NCBI RefSeq assembly: GCF_013201645.1
Contig: NZ_CP053842.1
Span: forward strand, 186,001-250,000
DNA: 64,000 nt
Direction: 5' to 3'
From: Campylobacter corcagiensis
GTDB taxonomy: Bacteria; Campylobacterota; Campylobacteria; Campylobacterales; Campylobacteraceae
In this document: positions 56,712 through 64,000 of the stretch, piece by piece
Layout of the letters: the number at the start of each line of letters is the position of its first letter
Numbering within the stretch: position 1 is the stretch's first letter
Translations under genes and position numbers: made by a program
The notes under the pieces: model-generated
Told to the model about the DNA's origin: nothing
The model's input: the letters and a program-made list of their open reading frames with translations, nothing else
The model's database searches: none

Positions 56712-57026
56712 ATGGAAGAGCTTTTGCTTTCACAAAATATAATTCTTAAGAAAAGTACTACAATTAACCTTGCTAAATTTAGCAAGGTTAGATCTTATAA
56801 GTGTCTTGTCGGATCTGATTTGGATTCAAACAATACAATAATTTTTTTTAGAGATGCAAAGAGTAGGTTTTTAAAAAAAGACTTTGAAATTTTAGAGAAT
56901 TTAGCAAATTTAGTTGCAAAAGATGAGGGAAAAATCATAAAAAAAAGATATCTTTTTTTAAACTCTCAGATTTGCTCTAGAGCTTTAGACTTAGCTAAAA
57001 GTAAGGGCTGGAAATGCTACTTTTAG
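56712..57026 (+). CDS. small protein of unknown function upstream of coaX
   Basis: A 104-residue soluble protein with no signal or membrane segment. Alternating Lys/Leu-rich helices (NLAKFSKVRSYKCLVG, RSRFLKKDFEILENLA-like) and a C-terminus ALDLAKSKGWKCYF overlap the coaX start by 13 bases. No family is recognised. The tight overlap suggests it belongs to this operon and is real. Confidence 0.55.
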   Translation: MEELLLSQNIILKKSTTINLAKFSKVRSYKCLVGSDLDSNNTIIFFRDAKSRFLKKDFEILENLANLVAKDEGKIIKKRYLFLNSQICSRALDLAKSKGWKCYF

Positions 57027-57631
57027 ATGTTGGCAACCACAGTGCTAAAATTTGGCATGATGGCTTAATTTCAAGTAAAAGTATTGATGAACTTAACTCT
57101 TTTTTGCCAAAAGAGAAGGCTTACTATATCAGTGTAAATTCTAACTTTAAACCAAATAGTAATAAATTTATAGATATTAGTGATTTTTTTGAGTTTGATA
57201 CTATATATAAGGGTTTGGGCGTTGATAGAATCGCAGGATGCTATATAATTAAAAACGGAATTGTAGTTGATGCAGGAAGTGCGATAACTGTTGATATAAT
57301 GATAGACTTTGTTCATCAAGGTGGCTTTATAGTGCCTGGGATAGCAGCACAGCTTAAAGCAAATGAAGAAATTTCAAAAGTTCTTAAAGTGGCGATTAAT
57401 TCGCAAGTAAGTCTTGAAGCTTTGCCACAAAAAACAGTCGATGCTGTAAGTTTTGGAATAATTGCACCTTTAGTATTCCTCATAAAAGATATGAGTAAAA
57501 ATAAAAATATCTACTTAACAGGTGGAGATGGAAGCTTTTTTTCTAAATTTTTTGATAATGCGATTTTTGATAAAAATTTAGTCTTTAGAGGAATGCTTAA
57601 AGCTTTAGAAGAAAGAGGTATAAAATGCTAA
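57014..57631 (+). CDS. coaX: type III pantothenate kinase
   Basis: Phosphorylates pantothenate, the first step of CoA synthesis, in the type III (non-ATP-P-loop, actin-fold) way. It has LLLDVGNHSAK (phosphate-binding DxGN), VDRIAGC, VVDAGSAITVDIM and GGFIVPGI, and the C-terminal YLTGGDGSFF. The length of 205 residues is short but standard for epsilonproteobacteria. It overlaps hisG by 7 bases. Confidence 0.9.
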   Translation: MLLLDVGNHSAKIWHDGLISSKSIDELNSFLPKEKAYYISVNSNFKPNSNKFIDISDFFEFDTIYKGLGVDRIAGCYIIKNGIVVDAGSAITVDIMIDFVHQGGFIVPGIAAQLKANEEISKVLKVAINSQVSLEALPQKTVDAVSFGIIAPLVFLIKDMSKNKNIYLTGGDGSFFSKFFDNAIFDKNLVFRGMLKALEERGIKC

Positions 57632-58239
57632 CTGTTGCTTTGCCAAAGGGCAGAATTGCTGATGGAACGCTAGAAGTTTTTAAGGCTATTTATGGTGATG
57701 ATTTTGAGTTTGAAGATAGAAAACTTATTTTAGAAAAAAAAGGCTTTAAATTTCTAGCAGTTAGAAATCAAGATATACCAACTTATGTGAGTAATGGTGC
57801 AGCTGACATAGGCGTAGTTGGTCTTGATGTATTAGAAGAGCATAAAAGTGATGTTTTAAGGCTTTTAGATCTTGGTTTTGGAAAGTGTAGAGTATGTGTT
57901 GGAGTTAAAAACGAATTTACGCTTGATTACGATATGCCAGGTATTAAAGTTGCAACTAAAATGCCAAATATAACAAAAGAATTTTTTGCAAGTAAAGCAA
58001 CTCCAGTAACGATTATAAAGCTTTATGGATCAATTGAGTTAGCTCCACTAATCGGTCTAGCTGATGCGATTGTTGATAATGTTGAAACTGGAACTACAAT
58101 GAAACAAAACGGTCTAAAAGTAGCTGAAACGATAATGCAAAGCTCAGCTTATTTAATATCAAATAAAAATAGTTTTATAACAAAAAGGGCTGAAATTTTA
58201 GCATTAACTAGCAAAATTTCAGCGCATTTAAATAGTTAG
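57625..58239 (+). CDS. hisG: ATP phosphoribosyltransferase, short form
   Basis: Catalyses the first step of histidine synthesis. It has VALPKGRIADG, NQDIPTYVSNGAADIGVVGLDVL and the C-terminal NVETGTTMKQNGL phosphate site. At 204 residues it is the short form, which lacks the C-terminal regulatory domain and usually needs HisZ; no hisZ is in the window. The last 4 bases overlap the converging LysR gene. It starts with ATG inside the coaX end. Confidence 0.9.
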   Translation: MLTVALPKGRIADGTLEVFKAIYGDDFEFEDRKLILEKKGFKFLAVRNQDIPTYVSNGAADIGVVGLDVLEEHKSDVLRLLDLGFGKCRVCVGVKNEFTLDYDMPGIKVATKMPNITKEFFASKATPVTIIKLYGSIELAPLIGLADAIVDNVETGTTMKQNGLKVAETIMQSSAYLISNKNSFITKRAEILALTSKISAHLNS

Positions 58240-59126
58240 ATTTCAGTAAGTTTGGCGTGAGTCTCTCTTATCTCTTTTTCAATTTTTGAGATAATGTTTA
58301 AAAAAGTCTCACTGTCATCTTTATCTTTTGAGTATACTAAGTAGATATTTCTTAGGAATTTTTTACCCTTTACTTTTACTTCAAAAAGGCTCTTTCCAAG
58401 TTCATTTTTTACTGCAAATCTAGGTAAACAAGTAAAATAACTACTGTCTTCTAAGCATCTTTTTATCGCTTCAGTTGTAGGTAGTTCTAAAATAGTATTT
58501 AGCGATATATCGCCTGGTAAATTTGCATAAAAAGAATCCCTAGTACCACTTCCGCTCTCTCTCATTACCCACTCTTCTTTTGTAAGATCATTTATGCTAT
58601 AGGTTTTATCGCTAAGATTTTTGTTTCCAGTTACTACAATTATCTCATCTTTACAGATTAAAACTGACTTTACATCAGAATTTTCAAGATCGCCTTCTAT
58701 AAGACCTATGTCTATTTTATTATTTACAACCTCATCTAGAATTTGAGTTGTATTTCCCATAGATACACTTAAATTTATCTTGTCATTTTTTTCTAAAATA
58801 CCACTTAAAATATAAGGAGATAGATATGTTCCAACATTTTGACTTGACATCAAAGATAGCTCATACATGCTCTCATTTTGCATATTTCTTTCTATTTCTA
58901 AAACTCTATTATAAATTGGTTTGATTGATTTATAAAAAGCTTTTCCTCTTTCGTTTATAGACAGACTTTTGCCCCTTCTATCAAAAAGATCTCCGCCCAA
59001 AGAGTTTTCTAAATTTTTGATAGATATTGACATTGCTGATTGTGAAATTCCAAAAAATTTAGAACACTCACTTATCTGCTTTAGCTCACATACCTTTAAA
59101 AAATACTCAATCTGTTTTAGTGTCAT
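58236..59126 (-). CDS. LysR-family transcriptional regulator
   Basis: A 296-residue regulator with an N-terminal winged helix (LTLKQIEYFLKVCELKQISECSKFFGISQSAMSI region) and a LysR co-inducer domain with two Rossmann-like lobes. The effector is unknown. Lone in its strand run, it lies between hisG and the nadD-rsfS gene and is read toward hisG. Which target it controls cannot be said; no divergent partner gene is immediately next to its start. Confidence 0.85.
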   Translation of the reverse strand: MTLKQIEYFLKVCELKQISECSKFFGISQSAMSISIKNLENSLGGDLFDRRGKSLSINERGKAFYKSIKPIYNRVLEIERNMQNESMYELSLMSSQNVGTYLSPYILSGILEKNDKINLSVSMGNTTQILDEVVNNKIDIGLIEGDLENSDVKSVLICKDEIIVVTGNKNLSDKTYSINDLTKEEWVMRESGSGTRDSFYANLPGDISLNTILELPTTEAIKRCLEDSSYFTCLPRFAVKNELGKSLFEVKVKGKKFLRNIYLVYSKDKDDSETFLNIISKIEKEIRETHAKLTEI

Positions 59127-59144
59127 AAATCCTCCTTTTAAAAA

Positions 59145-60002
59145 CTATCTTTCAAATTTAAGTTTTTCTAAAAACTCTTCTATATCGTATTTTGTTCTAT
59201 AAGCCTCACTCATTAGATGAATGATAACATCACCCAAATCAATAACCGTCCACTCATCGCTACTTTCTATATGCAAAATTTTCTCTTTTATCTCAGCAAG
59301 AGCATTTTTTATATCATCACTTAGTGAAAGTCCATGTTTTCCTGTTAGCGTTGTAGCAATTATAACACTTTTAGCGATGTAGTCTTTGCCTTCCATATCG
59401 ATAACTTCGATATTTTCAGCCTTTTTATTCTCTAAAATATCAGTAATTATTTTAATCTTTGACATTTTTGTCCTTTTATAAAAATCCAAAACTTCACTTT
59501 GCAGCGGTTTTGGTATATATTTTAAATTTAGATTATTTCTAAATTTTGTAGATGAAATATTAGCATTTATATTTAATTTTTTCAAGTCCTTAGGTATAAA
59601 CTCACCATCTCTTGAGGCTACTACAAATTCCACTAAACTCTCAAGTTCAGGGTAGTTTTGCCACTTTTTTAAATCCTTTAAATTATCAGCACCAATTATC
59701 AAATAAACTGTATTTGGCTTATAAATTTCTTTTAAGTATCTTACAGTTTCTATTGTAGCAACTGGACGGTTTTGTCTGATTTCGTAATCACAAATTTCAA
59801 CTTTGTCTAAATTTTCAAAAAGTTTTTTTAGCCATTTAAGCCTTAAATTTGGTGGTGCAAAAAAGCCACTTTTAAAAGGATTTATATAAGTAGGTATGAT
59901 AAAAAGCTTATCAATATCTAAAGAAGTAAGTGAAATTTCCACGATTTTAGTGTGTCCTAGGTGCGGTGGATCAAAACTTCCACCAAAAAGTGCGATATTC
60001 AT
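59145..60002 (-). CDS. nadD: nicotinate-nucleotide adenylyltransferase fused to ribosomal silencing factor
   Basis: One open frame carries two proteins. Residues 1 to about 178 are NadD: MNIALFGGSFDPPHLGH, the nucleotidyl-transfer HxGH, GADNLKDLKKW and ISSTKFRNNL (the ISSTxxR motif), making NaAD for NAD synthesis. Residues about 180-285 are RsfS: NIEVIDMEGKDYIAKSVIIATTLTGKH, DEWTVIDLGDVIIHLMS and FLEKLKFE, which blocks ribosome subunit joining in poor nutrients. No stop divides them, but an internal ATG at 59465 has AAAAGGA five bases upstream, so RsfS may also be made alone. The start at 60002 is standard; an ATG at 60071 lies inside gap. Confidence 0.85.
   Translation of the reverse strand: MNIALFGGSFDPPHLGHTKIVEISLTSLDIDKLFIIPTYINPFKSGFFAPPNLRLKWLKKLFENLDKVEICDYEIRQNRPVATIETVRYLKEIYKPNTVYLIIGADNLKDLKKWQNYPELESLVEFVVASRDGEFIPKDLKKLNINANISSTKFRNNLNLKYIPKPLQSEVLDFYKRTKMSKIKIITDILENKKAENIEVIDMEGKDYIAKSVIIATTLTGKHGLSLSDDIKNALAEIKEKILHIESSDEWTVIDLGDVIIHLMSEAYRTKYDIEEFLEKLKFER
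59471..59477 (-). promoter_or_regulatory. internal ribosome binding site for the RsfS part
   Basis: AAAAGGA on the minus strand lies five bases before the in-frame ATG at 59463-59465 (MSKIKII). It suggests a second, RsfS-only product of 106 residues in addition to the fused protein. Confidence 0.5.
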
Positions 60003-60064
60003 TTTAATATTTCTTAACCTTATTTTTAGTAAAATACAAGTCATTATATCTAAAAAGGATTTGT

Positions 60065-61060
60065 ATGGCACTTAAAATAGCTATAAATGGATTTGGGCGT
60101 ATCGGCAGATGCGTAGCTAGAATCATCTTAAATAGAGATGATGTAGAACTTGTAGCGATAAATGACACAGCAAAAAGAGAGATAACAAGATATTTGCTTA
60201 AATATGACAGCGTTCATGGCGAGTTTAAAAAAGATGTTTTAGTTGTAGGTGATGATATAAGTGTTGATGGAAAAGTCATAAAAATGTCTTCAACAAGAGA
60301 GCCTAGCGAGATTGATTTTAATGGCGCAGATGTGGTTTTAGAGTGTACTGGGGCATTTTTAACTAAAGAGTCTTGTAAACCATATCTAGATAAAGGATTA
60401 AATTTAGTCGTAATGAGTGCTCCAGCTAAAGATGATACGCCAACATTTGTAATGGGCGTAAATCATGAGCTTTACAGTGGCGAAAAAATCATCTCAAATG
60501 CAAGTTGTACTACAAATGGACTAGCTCCAGTTGCAAAAGTTCTTGATGATAAATTTGGCATCGTAAGTGGACTAATGACTACAACTCATGCCTACACAGC
60601 TTCTCAGCCACTTCTTGATACAAAAAGTAAAGACTTTAGAAAAAGTAGAGCAGCAGCTACAAACATCATCCCAACTACTACAGGAGCAGCAAAGGCTATA
60701 GGCTTAGTGCTTCCAAATTTAAAAGGTAAGCTTAATGGACTGGCTTTAAGAGTGCCAGTGGCTGATGTTTCGATGGTGGATTTAACAGCGGTTTTAGCTA
60801 AAAAAGTAACTACTGAAGAGATTAATAGTGCCTTTAAAGATTACGCTAAGAAAAATCCAGAAATTTTACTTTTTGATGAGGATTTTAGGGTTTCAAGCGA
60901 TTTTATTACTAGTTCATACTCAAGCGTTGTAGCAAGCGATATGACTCAGATTGTTGATGGAAATTTAGTTAAAGTTCTAGCATGGTATGATAATGAGTGG
61001 GGCTATAGTTCAAGGCTTGTTGATTTGGCTGTTTATGCGGCTAAAAAGGGTCTAAAATGA
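60065..61060 (+). CDS. gap: glyceraldehyde-3-phosphate dehydrogenase
   Basis: Oxidises glyceraldehyde-3-phosphate with NAD. It has the Rossmann INGFGRIGR, the catalytic Cys in [26 protein letters not shown] and [13 protein letters not shown]. The length of 331 residues matches. It leads the gap-pgk-tpiA-fabI operon, whose genes overlap by four bases each. AAAGGATTT precedes the ATG. Confidence 0.96.
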   Translation: MALKIAINGFGRIGRCVARIILNRDDVELVAINDTAKREITRYLLKYDSVHGEFKKDVLVVGDDISVDGKVIKMSSTREPSEIDFNGADVVLECTGAFLTKESCKPYLDKGLNLVVMSAPAKDDTPTFVMGVNHELYSGEKIISNASCTTNGLAPVAKVLDDKFGIVSGLMTTTHAYTASQPLLDTKSKDFRKSRAAATNIIPTTTGAAKAIGLVLPNLKGKLNGLALRVPVADVSMVDLTAVLAKKVTTEEINSAFKDYAKKNPEILLFDEDFRVSSDFITSSYSSVVASDMTQIVDGNLVKVLAWYDNEWGYSSRLVDLAVYAAKKGLK

Positions 61061-62264
61061 CAGAAAATTTACTTTTTATAAAAGATATAAATTTTAAAAA
61101 AGGCTCAAAAGTTTTTATAAGATGTGATTTTAATACCCCAATGGATGAGTTTCAAAATATAACTGATGATAGAAGGATCCGCTCAGCTCTTGCAACGATA
61201 AAATACTGCTTAGATGAGGGGTGTTCTGTTATTTTAACTAGCCATTTAGGTCGCCCAAAAAATGGCTATGAAGAGAAATTTAGCCTAGAGCCAATAGCAA
61301 AAAGGCTCTCAAGACTTCTAAATAAAGATGTTATTTTTGTAAAAGATATCATCGGAGAAATGGCTAAAAAGGCAGTTAGTGAGCTAAAAACAGGTGAAAT
61401 TTTACTACTTGAAAATCTTAGATTTGAAAAAGGTGAAACCAAAAATGATGAAAATTTTGCCAAAGAGTTGGCAAATTTTGCTGATTATTATATAAATGAT
61501 GCTTTTGGAGTTTGTCATAGAGCCCACGCTTCAGTTCATGCTATTACTAAATTTTTTGATGATGAGCATAAATGCGCTGGATTTTTGCTAAAAAAAGAGA
61601 TTGAATTTGCTTCAAATTTGATTAAGCATCCAGCTAGGCCTTTTGTTGCTGTTGTTGGCGGAAGTAAAGTAAGTGGCAAACTTCAAGCTTTAAAAAACCT
61701 ACTACCAAAGGTTGATAAGCTTATAATTGGCGGTGGAATGGCGTTTACTTTTATAAAAGCTTTAGGTTATGAGATAGGAAACTCGCTTTTAGAAGAGGAT
61801 TTGATAGATGAAGCACTAAAAGTTTTAGAAAAAGGTAAAGAGTTGGGCGTTAAAATTTACTTGCCAGTTGATGCTATTGTTGCGCCATATCTATCAAATG
61901 ATACTGTGATGAAATACGTTCCTATTCAAGAGATGCCAAAAGATTGGATGGGACTTGATATCGGACCAGCTAGCGTAACGCTTTTTAAAGAAGCGCTTGA
62001 CTCAGCTCAGACTATTTGGTGGAATGGACCGATGGGTGTTTTTGAGATAGATAAGTTTTCAAGAGGAAGCTTTAGAATGAGTCACTTTATAGCAGAAAGC
62101 CCAGCTACTACGGTTATTGGCGGTGGCGATACAGCTGATGTGGTAGCAAGAGCTGGAGATAAAGATGAGGTTACTTTTATATCAACTGGTGGTGGAGCAA
62201 GTCTTGAGCTGATTGAAGGTAAAGAACTACCTGGTGTAAAAGTGCTTATAAGAGAGGAAAAAAA

Positions 62265-62268
<4 letters not shown>
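61057..62268 (+). CDS. pgk: phosphoglycerate kinase
   Basis: Transfers phosphate between 1,3-bisphosphoglycerate and ADP. It has [41 protein letters not shown] and the C-terminal [12 protein letters not shown] with [16 protein letters not shown]. The length of 403 residues matches. It overlaps gap and tpiA by four bases (ATGA/TTGA-type). Confidence 0.96.
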
Positions 62269-63766
<1,498 letters not shown>

Positions 63767-63768
63767 AA

Positions 63769-64000
63769 ATGTCAAAGTTACTTAAACCTATAAAGCTTGG
63801 AAATTTAGAGATTAAAAACCGTATCGTAATGCCTCCGATGTGTACATATATGGCAAAAGAAAGTGGTAAGGTTAGAAGTTTTCACCGCTATCACTATGTA
63901 TCAAGGGCTATTGGCGGGGTTGGATTTATCATAGTCGAAGCTACAGCAGTTGAAGAGCGAGGCAGGATAAGTAACTTTGATCTTGGGCTTTGGGATGATA
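63769..64000 (+). CDS. old-yellow-enzyme type NADH:flavin oxidoreductase, 3' end missing
   Basis: Only the first 77 codons are in the window. They read as the N-terminus of an OYE/NamA-like flavin enzyme: LLKPIKLGNLEIKNRIVMPPMCTYM, then RYHYVSRAIGGVGFIIVEATAVEERGRIS. The family reduces activated double bonds with NAD(P)H; the natural substrate cannot be told. The ATG at 63769 lies 2 bases after the fabI stop with GGAG upstream, so it is the next gene of this operon. Confidence 0.85.
   Translation, partial: MSKLLKPIKLGNLEIKNRIVMPPMCTYMAKESGKVRSFHRYHYVSRAIGGVGFIIVEATAVEERGRISNFDLGLWDD

Overview
The window looks like chromosome of a Campylobacter-type epsilonproteobacterium. The DNA is AT-rich and densely coding. 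The gene set includes ciaB, an HP0268-type nuclease next to miaB, desulforubrerythrin, the ccoI/ccoS–rho–dnaX block and fur–lysS–glyA–SPOR–aroE. Several blocks run in the order I recall from Campylobacter jejuni: murD–mraY–gpmI–fabG–acpP–fabF–accA, tilS–rimO near prfB, and nadD/rsfS next to gap–pgk–tpiA–fabI. The species cannot be named from sequence alone. A pilT and a short-form HisG suggest something outside the jejuni/coli group.

Layout: 1-7.8 kb holds a membrane protein fragment, desulforubrerythrin, a thioesterase, ciaB and a three-domain phospholipid-recycling enzyme. 7.8-9.4 kb is a small accessory insert: a Panacea-domain antitoxin-like gene and a membrane partner broken by a one-base frameshift, driven from a strong promoter overlapped by a perfect 19-bp inverted repeat. 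9.4-16.3 kb is core (brnQ, htpX, a HugZ-like gene, tRNA-Phe, murD, mraY, gpmI). 16.3-21.4 kb is the most unusual part: a DNA phosphorothioation (Dnd-type) cassette placed between gpmI and fabG. 21.5-37.1 kb is core lipid synthesis, cytochrome oxidase assembly, rho, dnaX, proline uptake, nusA and tRNA modification. 37.1-41.8 kb holds a TonB-dependent receptor, a NosL-like protein and an unknown gene. 41.8-64 kb is core: tilS, rimO, panC, nhaA, prfB, aroE, glyA, lysS, fur, pilT, gatC, coaX, hisG, a nadD-rsfS fusion, and gap-pgk-tpiA-fabI followed by an old-yellow-enzyme gene cut by the window end.

The Dnd cassette has three overlapping genes: (1) a rhodanese domain fused to the sulfur-transfer ATP-pyrophosphatase DndC; (2) the SMC-like ATPase DndD, split here by a one-base deletion in an A-tract; (3) a DndE domain fused to an FtsK/HerA-type ATPase. 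No DndA cysteine desulfurase, DndB repressor, or DptF/G/H or SspE restriction gene is present in the window. The rhodanese could replace the sulfur-delivery step, and the FtsK-like part could couple modification to DNA translocation or defence. These roles are inference. The two frameshifts in the window (membrane partner of Panacea, dndD) would each be repaired by one extra A in an A-run, so they may be phase-variable switches, real decay or homopolymer assembly errors.
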